Assembly: GCF_000151205.2 (NCBI RefSeq) | Contig: NC_016051.1 | Span: 124,001 to 188,000 of the forward strand | Source of the DNA: Thermococcus sp. AM4 | GTDB taxonomy: Archaea; Methanobacteriota_B; Thermococci; Thermococcales; Thermococcaceae | Reading direction: 5' to 3' | Length of the DNA: 64,000 bases | In this document: piece after piece, positions 35,876 through 45,529 of the stretch | Layout of the letters: every line of letters starts with the position of its first letter | Position numbering within the stretch: position 1 is the first letter of the stretch | Position numbers and translations under genes: made by a program | The notes under the pieces: model-generated | Told to the model about the DNA's origin: nothing | The model's input: only the letters and a program-made list of their open reading frames with translations | Databases searched by the model: none

Positions 35876-36410
35876 CCCCAGCTCTCCCGAGGAGTAGCTC
35901 AAGGTAGGAGCGCCTCTCGAACCTCTTCACCCCGAGACTCCGGAGGAGCGAGGTGAGCTTTTCCACCAGCTCGGGAACCCGCTCTGCCTCGTCGGTCAGA
36001 GCCTCCGCCTCTATGAACTTTCCGAGGCCCTCAACCTCGTCGAGGGTTATCGTGATGCCCTTCTCGACGTAGTACTTCTCCCGAACCTTCTCAACCGTTA
36101 GGACCTCGGTAAAGCCCAACGCCTCCAAGATGCGGGCGTGGCCGTCGGGATCGCTTATCTGAACCTCTATCTCCTCCCTCGTCTTCGAGACCGAGTCGAG
36201 CTTCGGCCCCTTGTAGGTCAGAAACGCCTCGAAGTGGCCGTTGAAACGCCTTATCCTGATCCTCAGCGCCTCGTCGGTTTTTGAGAAGTCCCTGCACGGA
36301 TGCTGATAGTATGTGTCCTCGTGGTACTCCTTCCTTATCAGTCTGAACTCCTCGCGAACCCTCTCAAAGACCCTATCGTCAGCGTAGCCCTTGACCTCAA
36401 CTTCGATCAT
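35862..36410 (-). CDS. CYTH domain protein (class IV adenylate cyclase/thiamine triphosphatase-like)
   Basis: A 182-residue protein that starts MIEVEVKGY, giving the ExExK motif at residues 3-7 that defines the CYTH superfamily. Further charged strands follow: LRIRIRR, FLTYKGPK, TREEIEV and ITITLDEVEGLGKFIEAE, which line the triphosphate tunnel. Archaeal members may be triphosphatases or CyaB-type cyclases; the exact substrate is not shown. The ATG at 36410 follows GGGGGTG. It lies between the archaemetzincin gene (4-nt overlap) and the TPR-like gene. Confidence 0.85.
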   Translation of the reverse strand: MIEVEVKGYADDRVFERVREEFRLIRKEYHEDTYYQHPCRDFSKTDEALRIRIRRFNGHFEAFLTYKGPKLDSVSKTREEIEVQISDPDGHARILEALGFTEVLTVEKVREKYYVEKGITITLDEVEGLGKFIEAEALTDEAERVPELVEKLTSLLRSLGVKRFERRSYLELLLGRAGDEAP

Positions 36411-36970
36411 GGGAGCACCCCCATTTTCTTCAGGTTTTCCTCCAGTTTTCCCTCGCACCTCGGGCAGTAGAGGGGACCCTTGATGTCAGTGTCGTGGATT
36501 GAGTTTGAGAAGTGCATAACGCACCTCCGGTCAGGACAGTGGTCCAGGCCGAAGACGTGGCCCAGCTCGTGCATCGCCTCCTTCACCGCCCTCTCGAGGA
36601 GGAGATCCCTGTCTGGAGGCAGGCCGTAGAACTCGTTTCTCAACCGCCGGGTGGAGATTACGGCGCTTCCGAGGGAGCGGTTGGCGAGCCCGAAGATGAA
36701 GTTCAGACCTTCCTCGTAGAGGTCGAGGTCCGTAACTCCGAGTATGGCCTTGGCCCCCAGCTTCCGCCGCAGGGTGGCAAGGGTTGGTAGAAAGACCCTG
36801 CCGAGGTACTGTCCCCTGGAGGGATCCAGTGCAACCGAGAAGGGCTCCCCGGGAAGCTTGCCCGAGAACTCAGCCCTGAGGTTAAAGCGTGAGTAGTAAT
36901 CGCCAACGAAGTCGATTATCCCCTCTATGAGCCATTCCTCAACCGGACCGATAGAAACGACCGCTATCAT
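36407..36970 (-). CDS. amzA: Archaemetzincin family zinc metalloprotease
   Basis: A 187-residue protein with the metzincin zinc site HELGHVFGLDHC (about 135-146), directly followed by the archaemetzincin cysteine pattern C-x4-CVMHFSNS and a later CPRCEGKL, together a second structural zinc site. The natural substrate of the family is unknown. The ATG at 36970 follows GGGGAGGCGA. It leads a three-gene operon with the CYTH and TPR-like genes. Confidence 0.93.
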   Translation of the reverse strand: MIAVVSIGPVEEWLIEGIIDFVGDYYSRFNLRAEFSGKLPGEPFSVALDPSRGQYLGRVFLPTLATLRRKLGAKAILGVTDLDLYEEGLNFIFGLANRSLGSAVISTRRLRNEFYGLPPDRDLLLERAVKEAMHELGHVFGLDHCPDRRCVMHFSNSIHDTDIKGPLYCPRCEGKLEENLKKMGVLP

Positions 36971-37017
36971 TCGCCTCCCCAATAGGAAGAAGAAGGAAAG
37001 GCCAATAAACCTTTCCC

Positions 37018-38055
37018 TCAGGGTATGAGCTCCATCGGCCTGAGCTCCTCAAGGAAGTGCTTGGCGAACTCTATCGTCTTGTCGATGTCCCTTATGTCCG
37101 CGGTCTCGACCTGGCTGTGCATGTACCTTATCGGTATGCTGAGAACGGCAGTGGCAACGCCCTCCCTGTTGATCTGCATTATGTTGGCGTCCGTGCCCGT
37201 CGGTCTCGGTGACGCCTCGACCTGGAGCTCTATGCCGTACTTCTTGGCGACCTCGTCGGCAAAGGCCCTAACCTTGGGGTTGATGTTCGGACCGACGTCC
37301 ATAACCGGTCCGCCGCCGAGTTTCGGAACGATCTTGCCCTTGTCGCCGACCTGCTTGGCGAAGGTGACGTCCATCGCTATGCCGATCTCTGGATCAATCG
37401 CGTAGCTCGCGACCCTCGCACCCCTGAGTCCAACCTCCTCCTGAACGCTCGCGACGAAGTAGATGTCCGCCTCGTGGCTCTCGAGGGCCTTGGCGGTCTC
37501 TATCATTGCGTAGAGGCAGACGCGGTCGTCGAGGTAGGGAGTAGCTATGCGGTTCTTGGTGAGCTGAACGAACGCTGGAGCGAACTCGCCGACGGTCCCA
37601 ACGCGGAATCCCATCTCCTCGGCTTCTTCCTTGCTGTCCGCACCGACGTCAACAACAACAGTGTCCCAGTCAGCGGCCTTCTTTCTGTCCTCCGGCTTCT
37701 GGATGTGGGGCGGTATGTGGCCGACGACTCCGTAGCGCTCACCCTTCTCCGTGAAGAACCTTATTCTCTGGGCAACGAGCGTTCTCGGATCGACGCCTCC
37801 GATTGGAACCAGGTGAAGGTAGCCGTTCTTGTCGATGTGGTTCACCATGACGCCGATCTTGTCCATGTGGGCCGCGATCATGATCCTCGGCCCGTTCCCC
37901 TTCTTGTGGGCTATTACGTTGCCCAGCTTGTCCACCCTGATCTCGTCCACGTAGGGCTTGAGCTCCTCTATAACGACGTCCCTTATCCCGAGGAACTCGT
38001 AGCCAGAAACGCCCGGGGCTTCGACGACCTTTTTGAGCAGTTCGAGGTTCACCAT
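37018..38055 (-). CDS. M42 family TET aminopeptidase
   Basis: A 345-residue metallopeptidase with all metal ligands of the family in order: AAHMDKIG (His, about 67), PYLDDRVC (Asp, about 180), [10 protein letters not shown] (catalytic Glu and Glu ligand, about 211-212), IAMDVTFA (Asp, about 234) and RYMHSQVE (His, about 318). TET peptidases form hollow dodecamers that finish peptide breakdown after the proteasome. Which TET type this is (glutamyl, leucyl or lysyl) needs comparison with tested enzymes. Confidence 0.92.
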   Translation of the reverse strand: MVNLELLKKVVEAPGVSGYEFLGIRDVVIEELKPYVDEIRVDKLGNVIAHKKGNGPRIMIAAHMDKIGVMVNHIDKNGYLHLVPIGGVDPRTLVAQRIRFFTEKGERYGVVGHIPPHIQKPEDRKKAADWDTVVVDVGADSKEEAEEMGFRVGTVGEFAPAFVQLTKNRIATPYLDDRVCLYAMIETAKALESHEADIYFVASVQEEVGLRGARVASYAIDPEIGIAMDVTFAKQVGDKGKIVPKLGGGPVMDVGPNINPKVRAFADEVAKKYGIELQVEASPRPTGTDANIMQINREGVATAVLSIPIRYMHSQVETADIRDIDKTIEFAKHFLEELRPMELIP

Positions 38056-38162
38056 GGCTTTCGCCTCCTTTAGATAGTCATCTGAATGTGTTCGGCTGGC
38101 TTAATAAGGTTTACCTTTGAAAATTCAGTGAAAATGCGGAAGCGAATCAGAAAAGGGAGAGA

Positions 38163-38765
38163 TCAGGCTTCCGGCTCGGCCAGAACCTTGATCTTCCTGA
38201 TCTCCGCTCTCTTGATCGGGTAGATCTTCCTCGCTTCCTTGGCTATCTCGCTCGCTATCTGGCCGTTGACCGACTGGAGGACGAAGTCGGCGAAGTTGAG
38301 CTCTTCAGCTTTCTTGTATATGATGTCCTGGATGATCCTCCTGATTGCCCTCTCCTGGCTGGTCTGAATGCGCCTGTAGGCGATGACCATGCCCATAACC
38401 CTCAGCTTGTAGCCGTCCTTGGTGGTGATGTTGAATATTCCGTCAACGCGGGTCGTCCTCCTCCTGACGAGCGAGCGGATGTAAGAGCGGGCGAGGGTGT
38501 GGCCCTTGAACTTGGTGTAGGCGTTCTGGCCCTTGACGTCGTAGACCTGGAAGTAGAGCTTGACGTGGCCCTTGGTGAAGTCCCCGGTGAGGTCCTTCAA
38601 AGTTGTCTCGACAACCCTTCCTATAACCTTCTCCGGTTCGTCTGCTGGGGTTAGGCCGATCTCCTTGCTCCCGAAGAAGTCGGGAGCGTAGACGACGAAC
38701 CACTCTTTCATCTTCCACTTATCCTTGGCCGCGGTGGCCCTTCTTCTCGGGTTAGCTCTTGCCAT
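38163..38765 (-). CDS. rps3ae: 30S ribosomal protein S3Ae (eS1)
   Basis: A 200-residue basic protein opening [20 protein letters not shown] with [18 protein letters not shown], then [16 protein letters not shown] and [13 protein letters not shown], as expected for S3Ae. A good GGAGGTG site precedes the ATG. It is the last gene in the block S15-GAN-Pcc1-S3Ae, which is conserved in euryarchaea and probably one transcription unit. Confidence 0.96.
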   Translation of the reverse strand: MARANPRRRATAAKDKWKMKEWFVVYAPDFFGSKEIGLTPADEPEKVIGRVVETTLKDLTGDFTKGHVKLYFQVYDVKGQNAYTKFKGHTLARSYIRSLVRRRTTRVDGIFNITTKDGYKLRVMGMVIAYRRIQTSQERAIRRIIQDIIYKKAEELNFADFVLQSVNGQIASEIAKEARKIYPIKRAEIRKIKVLAEPEA

Positions 38766-38780
38766 CTTAACACCTCCACT

Positions 38781-39041
38781 TCACACCTTTTCGGCGATTT
38801 CCTCGGCGATCTTGACCGAAAACACAAGGTCATCGAGGGCTTTGATGAGGGTCTCAATCTCCCCCGAGTATTTAATCTTTGTCCTTACGATCCCATCAAC
38901 CCATCGGGTTTCCACATTTAAACTTTTCTTTAGTTGAGCTGGCATGGACTCGTTATCGACCTGAACGGCCTCGGCAACGGCCCTCGCGGTTTTCCCGTTC
39001 CCGTATCTCCAGGTGATCTCGACCCTCGCTTCAACCTTCAC
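38781..39041 (-). CDS. pcc1: KEOPS complex subunit Pcc1
   Basis: An 86-residue protein with the Pcc1/LAGE fold pattern. Strands open with VEARVEITW, then [14 protein letters not shown] and the long C-terminal helix [22 protein letters not shown]. Pcc1 dimerises and holds the KEOPS complex (Kae1, Bud32, Cgi121), which makes t6A in tRNA. It starts at a GTG and overlaps the GAN gene by 11 nt; the ribosome site GGAGG lies within that gene. Confidence 0.9.
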   Translation of the reverse strand: MKVEARVEITWRYGNGKTARAVAEAVQVDNESMPAQLKKSLNVETRWVDGIVRTKIKYSGEIETLIKALDDLVFSVKIAEEIAEKV

Positions 39042-40461
39042 CGTCCTTTCCTCCAGCCACTTGCTTCGCCAGAACTTCGTTGAACAGCCTTATGAACTCG
39101 TCTATCCTGCCCTTGGGGAACCGTATCCCAGCCGCGATGGCGTGGCCGCCGCCCTCACCGCCGAGCCTCTCAGCAACTTCCCTCAAGGCCTCTCCGAGGT
39201 GATAGCCCTTGGCCAGGGCCTTCTCCGTAGTCCTCGCCGACGCTTTAACGAGGCTCTCGTCCTCCTCGCTGTCCGCTATCACAACAACGGGCTTCTCAGG
39301 ATCAGCCAGGCCCGCGTTTATCGCTATGTTGGCCGCTATGCCCACCAGTGTATCGCGTATGTTTTTGCCGGCGTAGAAGACGTAGGCGTGCTCCCCCTCC
39401 TCGACCATGCTCCAGTTCTGGATTATGAACTTCCTCGCCTCTATCTGCTCCCTCTTGTAGTCATCGAGCATCTTCTTGGCCTTTCTGTATGCATCCTCGT
39501 CGCCGAGGCATATGGCAACTCCGAGCGTTCCGGCGTTTAAGCGGCCGGTCGCGTTCAGGAGCGTTGCGAATTCCCTCGCCTCGTGCCTGACGTCGCCTTC
39601 CGGGTAGAGCGGGCTTATCACAACGTCGCCTATCAGCCGGTCTATCGTCTCCTTGGGGGCCCCGTGCTTTATCAGGTGGAGGACGAGGGCGTCGTGGAGT
39701 CTTTTCTTCTCCTCCTCGCGGAGCTGCCAGTAGTGCCTGTCGGGATCAAAGCCCTTGGCCCGGAGCCATTCGATCGCCTTTCTCTCGTCACCGGTTATGC
39801 CGGGCAACTCGGGGTTGGTGGCGTAGGCGAGCATCTGTCTGAGCGGCCTGCTCTCCCGTCCGAAAAGGCGGAGCTCCTTCCTGACCTCGAGTATTCCGAG
39901 CTCTTTGCCGTCCTCTATTATATCGAGGTTCATCCCGTGAAAGGTTCCGTCTATCTCCTGCATGTCCCCGACGGCGCCGACGATCGCCACGTAGGCGAGC
40001 TCCCTGTTGGCCCTGTTCATCTCTCTGGCCACGAAGTAAGCTGCCCCGGAACCGCTTAGATCGCGGACGCTGTTGGCTCCAAAGGGCACGGGGTTGACGA
40101 GAAGGTGAGAATCAACCGAGAACTTCTCCCTCTCCGGGGGATGGTGGTCGATAACGACGACCGTTGCAAAATCGAGGTACTTGTCTATCAGCTCGATTGA
40201 GCCGCTTCCGAGGTCGCTGAATACGTAGATCTCCCTCCTCTCCTCGGCGAGCTCTTTGAGGAGCTCCTCGCTGACCTGTTTGACGATGCTGAGCTGAAAA
40301 CTGCCACCTTCCCTCGCGATTGCCTTGGCGAGAATCGCCCCGGCGGTTATGCCGTCGGCGTCGCGGTGGGAGATGAGCCTTATCGTGTGCCCTAACTCGA
40401 TGTGCATTTTGATTAGCTCGGCCCCTTCCCTCGCCCGCTCCAAGAAGGCGTTCTTATCCAC
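39031..40461 (-). CDS. gan: DHH-family single-strand exonuclease (GAN/archaeal RecJ)
   Basis: A 476-residue DHH phosphoesterase. Motif I HRDADG is at residues 32-37, VFSDLGSGS near 80-88, motif III IDHHPPE near 104-110, and a C-terminal DHHA1 domain has [12 protein letters not shown] near 440. The order and length match the GINS-associated nuclease of Thermococcus, which joins the replicative helicase complex (CMG). A second role in RNA or mismatch handling is possible for the family. It is placed in the ribosomal block between S15 and Pcc1, as expected. Confidence 0.88.
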   Translation of the reverse strand: MDKNAFLERAREGAELIKMHIELGHTIRLISHRDADGITAGAILAKAIAREGGSFQLSIVKQVSEELLKELAEERREIYVFSDLGSGSIELIDKYLDFATVVVIDHHPPEREKFSVDSHLLVNPVPFGANSVRDLSGSGAAYFVAREMNRANRELAYVAIVGAVGDMQEIDGTFHGMNLDIIEDGKELGILEVRKELRLFGRESRPLRQMLAYATNPELPGITGDERKAIEWLRAKGFDPDRHYWQLREEEKKRLHDALVLHLIKHGAPKETIDRLIGDVVISPLYPEGDVRHEAREFATLLNATGRLNAGTLGVAICLGDEDAYRKAKKMLDDYKREQIEARKFIIQNWSMVEEGEHAYVFYAGKNIRDTLVGIAANIAINAGLADPEKPVVVIADSEEDESLVKASARTTEKALAKGYHLGEALREVAERLGGEGGGHAIAAGIRFPKGRIDEFIRLFNEVLAKQVAGGKDGEG

Positions 40462-40489
40462 TGGGCATCACCGAGAAGAAGGAAAGGGA

Positions 40490-40945
40490 TCAGCGGACGA
40501 GCAGCTTGGCCTGCTCCGGATCGTAGCGCCACTTCGCCGGGAGCTTTCCGGTTCTCCTGTAGTACTTGACGAGTCTCCTGATCTTGCTCTCCGTGAGCTG
40601 GAGGCCCCTCCTGGAGTGCTTGTCCTTCGGGTGCTGCTCCAGGTGCTTCCTGAGGTTGACGGCCTTCCTGATGAGGGCCATCAGGTCCTCCGGGATCTCG
40701 GGCGCGAGGCCGTTCTCCTCAAGGATCTTGGTGATCTTCTTTCCGGTTATCAGCTTGACGCTCGGTATCCCGTACTGGTCGCGGAGAATCGTCCCTATCA
40801 TTGCCGCGCTGTAACCTTCCTTCCTGAGCTTCACAACCAGAGCCTCGACCTCCTCCACCGTGTACTCAACCCACGCCGGCGGAGCGCTCCTTGGAGGCTT
40901 CTTTGAGCCTGACTTACCCCTCTTTCTCGCGTGCATTCTTGCCAT
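40490..40945 (-). CDS. rps15: 30S ribosomal protein S15
   Basis: A 151-residue protein opening [17 protein letters not shown], with an archaeal/eukaryal N-terminal extension and the S15 core [26 protein letters not shown] (here split over about residues 97-122). A GGGAGGTGG site precedes the ATG. It is first in the S15-GAN-Pcc1-S3Ae block. Confidence 0.96.
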   Translation of the reverse strand: MARMHARKRGKSGSKKPPRSAPPAWVEYTVEEVEALVVKLRKEGYSAAMIGTILRDQYGIPSVKLITGKKITKILEENGLAPEIPEDLMALIRKAVNLRKHLEQHPKDKHSRRGLQLTESKIRRLVKYYRRTGKLPAKWRYDPEQAKLLVR

Positions 40946-41028
40946 ACAACCACCTCCCGGTGACGGCCAGCTCCCGCCAGCCGCCCCTTCGGCTCAGAAA
41001 GTGGCCGGAAATTTAAAAACCTTTCTCC

Positions 41029-41445
41029 TCACTCAATCGGCACGCCGTCCTTGGTCCTGGGGGCGAGCCACTTCATGAGCTTCCTCGGGTTCTTCGTGCG
41101 GATTATTATCGTTATGGGGCCCAACGGGGATTCCTCGTTGAAGTTCACAACTCCAGCGTAAGCGGCCTGCTTGTTCACCTTGACGATTATCTCCTCACCG
41201 AAGTAGCCCTCCTCGAGGAAGGAGCGCGCGGTGTCGAGTATCGCCTGCCCGCGGAACAGCTCGTAGAGCCTGCTCAGCGCCTTCCTGCTCCTCGTCCTCC
41301 CGGTGAGGATTACGTAATCGCCCCGGTCGAAGGCCTCGAACTCCAGATCCGGCACGAGGTTCAGCATGGCCCTCTTTACCTTCTCGATGTCCTCGGTCGG
41401 GTAAACGTACGCCTCAAGCTCGACTTCCTCAAACAGCTCCTCCAT
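41029..41445 (-). CDS. RNA-binding protein, predicted exosome-associated (COG1325/DUF54)
   Basis: A 138-residue protein beginning [23 protein letters not shown] with [25 protein letters not shown] (about 95-119, quoted in two parts: VNKQAAYAG and ESPLGPITI). This is the archaeal RNA-binding family that shares a fold with ribosomal protein L5-like domains and is usually near ribosomal genes. The function is not settled. Its promoter seems to share a symmetric TATA box (41473-41481) with the divergent ZIP gene. Confidence 0.8.
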   Translation of the reverse strand: MEELFEEVELEAYVYPTEDIEKVKRAMLNLVPDLEFEAFDRGDYVILTGRTRSRKALSRLYELFRGQAILDTARSFLEEGYFGEEIIVKVNKQAAYAGVVNFNEESPLGPITIIIRTKNPRKLMKWLAPRTKDGVPIE

Positions 41446-41469
41446 GCTCCCACCGGGCTAAGGTCGAAA

Positions 41470-41515
41470 GAAGGCTTATAAACCCAACCGCCCAGATAAT
41501 TAGGGTGGCCTAAAT
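41470..41515. promoter_or_regulatory. Shared promoter and DtxR-like palindrome upstream of the ZIP gene
   Basis: ggcttataaacc (41472-41483) reads as a TATA box on both strands and lies 30-40 bp from both divergent starts. Next to the ZIP start, ttagg-gtgg-cctaa (41500-41513) is an inverted repeat covering the expected transcript start. The halves TTAGG/CCTAA are the half-sites of DtxR/IdeR-type metal regulators, so metal-dependent repression of the ZIP gene is a good inference. Confidence 0.55.
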
Positions 41516-42322
41516 ATGTTAGAAGGTTTCATCGAGGGGCTCGCGAAGTACCTCCTCGAACTCAGCGGGGGAAGCCTAATCTGGGTGTCCTTCTACGCGG
41601 GCCTCTTCGTGGCTTTGATGACATCACTCGGTGCTATGGTGGCCCTCTTCGCCAAAAAGCTTCCGGCTGAAGGCGTTGACTTCTCGCTCAGCTTCGCGGC
41701 CGGGGTTATGATTGTCGCCTCGTTCACCTCGCTCATTCTGCCGGGAATAGAGAGCACCGGGTTTCCGCCCGTGGCCCTGGGAATAGCCCTCGGCGTCCTA
41801 CTGATTTACGCCGTTGACAGGCTTCTGCCCCACGAACACCTCGTCAAGGGTTATGAGGGGCCGAAGGGGATGAAGGAACGCCTCAGAAAGGTCTGGCTCC
41901 TCGTTTTCGCACTAATAATCCACAACCTACCCGAGGGGTTGGCGGTTGGAACGTCCCTCGTCTACAACCTTGAGGTCGGCCTCATCACGGCCATAGCGAT
42001 AGGTATACAGGACTTTCCGGAAGGAACCGTTGTCTCGCTCCCGCTCGCGGTCATACAGAAGAAGAGCCTCGGCCCCGTTCTCATCGGCGTCCTGAGCGGT
42101 TTGGCCGAGATGGTCATGGTAATCCTCGGCGCGGTCTTCTTCACTTCCTTCGCGTGGACGCTACCGTATGGCCTCGGCCTCGCAGGAGGGGCAATGCTCT
42201 ACGTCACCGTCAAGGAAATGATTCCGGAGATATACAGGGGAGAGAAGAGCGAGACCCTCGTCACGCTGGGCTTCTTCGCTGGTTTTTACGTCATGCTCCT
42301 CCTCGATTCAGCCCTCGGATGA
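41516..42322 (+). CDS. ZIP family metal transporter
   Basis: A 268-residue membrane protein with eight hydrophobic segments. The two metal-site helices carry HNLPEGLAVG (about 142-151) and QDFPEGTVVS (about 163-172), and KEMIPE (about 237) is also typical. The loop after segment III, LLPHEHLVKGYEG, is short. ZIP proteins bring in zinc, iron or manganese. A DtxR-like operator overlaps its start. Its end overlaps the convergent nucleotide kinase gene by 32 nt. Confidence 0.9.
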   Translation: MLEGFIEGLAKYLLELSGGSLIWVSFYAGLFVALMTSLGAMVALFAKKLPAEGVDFSLSFAAGVMIVASFTSLILPGIESTGFPPVALGIALGVLLIYAVDRLLPHEHLVKGYEGPKGMKERLRKVWLLVFALIIHNLPEGLAVGTSLVYNLEVGLITAIAIGIQDFPEGTVVSLPLAVIQKKSLGPVLIGVLSGLAEMVMVILGAVFFTSFAWTLPYGLGLAGGAMLYVTVKEMIPEIYRGEKSETLVTLGFFAGFYVMLLLDSALG

Positions 42323-42863
42323 TTTCCCCGACGAGGGCCTCTACCTTTTCCTCGTACTCCTCCCTGCTCCCGTCGTTTATCAGCATATAATCGGCCATCG
42401 CTATAACGCCACCGATTCCAAAGCGGAGCTCCTTCCAGTCCCTCTCCTCGAAGTCCTCCCAGCTCTGAGGGTCGTCGTGCCTTCCCCTGGCCTTCAGCCT
42501 CTCGAAGCGGAGCTTCGGCGGTGTGTGGACCGCGACGAGGATGATTTCTTCCTCAGGAAAGGCCCCCCTGAAGGTTCCCACCTCGTCGAGGGAGCGAACG
42601 CCGTCTATGACCACGAGCGGGCTTTTCTCCAGAAGGGCCCTCACCTTCTCGACCGCGAGCTTGGCAACGGCGTTCTGACCGAGCTCCTGCCTCAACCTTA
42701 TACTCACCTTGGCGACGTTCTCCTTGGTGAGCTCGAGGCCCCGCTTTAGGGTCTCCTCGCGGACGATGTCTCCGAGAGAAACGCTTGGAAATCCCCTCTT
42801 CTCGAACTCCTTCACGATCCTGCTCTTTCCAGAACCTGGCATTCCGGTGACTATTACTATCAT
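42291..42863 (-). CDS. Dephospho-CoA kinase-like P-loop kinase (UPF0200)
   Basis: A 190-residue protein with Walker A TGMPGSGKSRIV (about 6-17), then VSLGDIVREE and a lid-like stretch RLKARGRHDDPQSWEDFEERD. It belongs to the archaeal UPF0200 family of nucleotide kinases, similar in fold to dephospho-CoA kinase and adenylate kinase. The substrate is unproven. The ATG at 42863 follows GGGTGGGCTCA; a GTG at 42872 is within that site. Confidence 0.8.
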   Translation of the reverse strand: MIVIVTGMPGSGKSRIVKEFEKRGFPSVSLGDIVREETLKRGLELTKENVAKVSIRLRQELGQNAVAKLAVEKVRALLEKSPLVVIDGVRSLDEVGTFRGAFPEEEIILVAVHTPPKLRFERLKARGRHDDPQSWEDFEERDWKELRFGIGGVIAMADYMLINDGSREEYEEKVEALVGEIIRGLNRGGA

Positions 42864-42966
42864 TGAGCCCACCCCGAGTAGCTCGAATGGGATTTAAAAA
42901 CCTTGAGTTTTGTTAGGGTAGCAAAACTTTTTAAGGTTCAACCTGAAAACCGTTATGGTGAGAAAG

Positions 42967-43302
42967 ATGAACGTGAACTGGTTCATCATCGGTCTCGTAG
43001 TGACGTTCCTTGTAAACATACCGTTCGGCTTCTGGAGGGCCCACGCTAGGAGAACCGGGGACAAGCTTGAGTGGGCCCTGGCGGTTCATCTCCCTGTCCC
43101 GCTGGTCGTGCTGATGCGCTATCTGGCAGGCCTCAGCTGGAATCTAAGCGGGGCACCGCTGATACTCGTCTTCGTCCTGGCCTACTTCCTCGGCCAGAGG
43201 ACGGGTGGAAAGCTCTACTGGAGGGCCCACGAGAGCGGTTTGAACCCGGGCAGAAACGTTTTCGTCCTCTGGAGTGGAAGGGGAGAGGGGGAGGCTATCT
43301 GA
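42967..43302 (+). CDS. Small membrane protein of unknown function
   Basis: A 111-residue protein with three hydrophobic segments (about 5-22, 36-54 and 60-80) separated by basic stretches such as RAHARRTGDK and a soluble tail. The ATG at 42967 follows GGTGAGAAAG; a TATA-like box (aactttttaagg, about 42926-42936) supports it and makes the upstream ATG at 42955 unlikely. No family is recognised; such proteins are common in Thermococcales. It converges on Hel308 with an 8-nt overlap. Confidence 0.6.
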   Translation: MNVNWFIIGLVVTFLVNIPFGFWRAHARRTGDKLEWALAVHLPVPLVVLMRYLAGLSWNLSGAPLILVFVLAYFLGQRTGGKLYWRAHESGLNPGRNVFVLWSGRGEGEAI

Positions 43303-45457
43303 GGAAGTCCTCCAGCGTCCCCTTTCTCTTCGGCTTTTCTTCAGCAACTCTTTTCTCGATTCCGAGGTAGCGGTAGATTCCGTCGAGGATTTTGGCACCT
43401 ATGCCCTCGACTTCGAGGAGTTCAGCGGGCTTCGCGTTCGCTATCGCCTCAACGTTCTTAAAGCCGGCGTTGTAGAGAGCTCTCGCCCTCTTCCTTCCGA
43501 TGTTCGGGAGTTTAACAAGCTCCAAAAGCTCTTCCCTAACGCCGTGCCTCAGGCGAAGGTGAAGGTCGCGGAGGTAGTTAAGGATTTCCTCCTTCGGCTC
43601 GAAGAGCTTGTAGAGCTCGATGAGCGAGTACATGAGCCAGTCGGCAAGCTCAAGGAGCCGGTAGAGGTCGCCGGGGTCTATGAGGTATGTCTCGTAAATC
43701 CTCGCCTCGGGAACCTCGTTAATCCAGTCGAGTAGAACCTTCGCCGTCTTCACCTGCCCGAGGAAGCCCTGGAAGCGCGAATCCTCGTAGTAGGGTATGC
43801 TCGCGTAGAGCTTGTCCTCGAGCTCGTAGGCCAGGTCAAGGTAGTCCTCCATCTCGCGCCTCCTCGCGTTCAGGGTTGCCATGTCGGGGGTTGAGGCTAT
43901 GAGCTGGAAGATTCCGAAGGGGTTCGGATTCCGCTCGATTGCCGGAAAGGCGTCTTTAAATTTTTTCGCAGTGAGCGGGTCTATGTAGAGCTGAGAAGTT
44001 CTCTTGCCGAAGGGCAAAGGCATGAAGCTGTCGTCGAGGTCAAGGTCGATAAACTCGTTCTCTATGAGGAAGTAAACCACCTCTTTCGCCTTGTACTCGA
44101 GCGAGCTCAAATCCTTCCTCTGGTGGGCGTAGAAGGTTTTCTCAAGGAAGCGGACGAGCTCGGGGAAGCTTTTGATTCCGAAGTTGGTGATTAAAGCCAA
44201 GACCTGACTCCTGAAGGCCTGCTCGTTGGCGAGCATCGAAAAGAGCTTCTCGGGCTTCCCGCGGATGTAGCGCTCCATAAGCTTGCCCGGCTCGTCGGTT
44301 CTCGCAATGATTATCGCCTCGCCGTACTTGTCGTACCTCGGTCTTCCTGCCCTTCCCATCATCTGCTGGATTTCCAGAACGGGAATGTCCGTCCAGCCGA
44401 AGCCGGCGTAGCGCTTGGTGTCGCGGATTATTACTCTGAATGAAGGGAGATTGACACCCGCTGAGAGGGTCGGCGTCGCCGTGATTACCTTGATTAAACC
44501 TTCCCGGAAGGCGTCCTCGATGAGGGTTCTCTCAACCCTGCTCAGACCGGCGTGGTGGAAGGCGACGCCACCGCGTAAAGCCTTCTTCAGCTTCTCGCTC
44601 GTGGGGTTGTCCTCAAGCTGGCTGGCGAGACTTTCTAAGGCTCGCTTCTCGGGCTTGGTAAGGTGAGAGGATACGAGCTTCGAAATTGCTAAAGCTTCCT
44701 TTTCAGCGGAGCGCCTCGTGTTGACGAAGACGAGCGCGCCCTTGCCCCTCTTTACGGCATCGGTGACGAGGGAGTACCAGTTCTCGGGATAGCTTTGAAC
44801 CTTCCCGTCCTCCCAGATGAGCGTTCCAAGGTGGAAAACACCTCTTCTCAGCTGAACCGGTCTCCAATCGCTGACGACGAGGGAAGCGTCGAGCCACTCA
44901 GCCAGCTCCTCCGCGTTGCCGACGGTGGCGCTCAAGGCCAATATCTGCGCCCTGCCGAGCATGTGCGTTAGAATCATCTCGAGCGTCGCTCCTCTATCGT
45001 AGGAGCCGATTAGGTGAACCTCGTCGGCAACCACGAGCTTAACGTCGTCAATCCACCTCGCGCCGTGCCTTAAGAGGGAGTCGAACTTCTCAGCAGTGGC
45101 GACTATTATGTCGTACCTCCCGAGCCAGTCGTCGGTCGAGTCATAGTCTCCTGTGGTTGCCGCGACCTTCAGGCCCAGCTTCTCCCACTCCTTGAACTCG
45201 CGGTACTTCTCCTCGGCGAGGGCCTTGAGGGGGACGAGGTAGACTGCCTTGCCTCCCTCACGGAGGAGCTTGTTCACCATGACTATCTCGCTCACGAGGG
45301 TTTTTCCGCTCGCCGTTGGAATTGCTAAAACGAGGTTTTTACCTTCTAATACACCACTCTTCAAGGCTTCAGCCTGCGGTGGGTAAAGCTCCTCTATGCC
45401 CCTCTCCTTGATGACGGCCTTGAGTCTCTCGTCAACGGGAAGTTCGTCGACCCTCAT
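43295..45457 (-). CDS. hel308: ATP-dependent DNA helicase Hel308 (Hjm)
   Basis: A 720-residue superfamily 2 helicase. The Q-motif region has LYPPQAEALKSGV (about 24-36), Walker A is PTASGKT (47-53), the DEVH box is at 145-148 (VVADEVHLIG), motif III is LSATVGN, motif V/VI contain TPTLSAGVNLP and QMMGRAGRPRYD, and a helix-hairpin-helix end shows LPNIGRKRARALYNAG and VEGIGAKI. Hel308 unwinds lagging strands at stalled forks and works with Hjc. The length is normal for Thermococcales. Confidence 0.96.
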   Translation of the reverse strand: MRVDELPVDERLKAVIKERGIEELYPPQAEALKSGVLEGKNLVLAIPTASGKTLVSEIVMVNKLLREGGKAVYLVPLKALAEEKYREFKEWEKLGLKVAATTGDYDSTDDWLGRYDIIVATAEKFDSLLRHGARWIDDVKLVVADEVHLIGSYDRGATLEMILTHMLGRAQILALSATVGNAEELAEWLDASLVVSDWRPVQLRRGVFHLGTLIWEDGKVQSYPENWYSLVTDAVKRGKGALVFVNTRRSAEKEALAISKLVSSHLTKPEKRALESLASQLEDNPTSEKLKKALRGGVAFHHAGLSRVERTLIEDAFREGLIKVITATPTLSAGVNLPSFRVIIRDTKRYAGFGWTDIPVLEIQQMMGRAGRPRYDKYGEAIIIARTDEPGKLMERYIRGKPEKLFSMLANEQAFRSQVLALITNFGIKSFPELVRFLEKTFYAHQRKDLSSLEYKAKEVVYFLIENEFIDLDLDDSFMPLPFGKRTSQLYIDPLTAKKFKDAFPAIERNPNPFGIFQLIASTPDMATLNARRREMEDYLDLAYELEDKLYASIPYYEDSRFQGFLGQVKTAKVLLDWINEVPEARIYETYLIDPGDLYRLLELADWLMYSLIELYKLFEPKEEILNYLRDLHLRLRHGVREELLELVKLPNIGRKRARALYNAGFKNVEAIANAKPAELLEVEGIGAKILDGIYRYLGIEKRVAEEKPKRKGTLEDFLR

Positions 45458-45529
45458 TTGCCCTCAGCTCCACATCCCTTTGACCGGCGGTTTTATATGT
45501 CTATTGTCCTAAACGCGATGGGATGAGGG

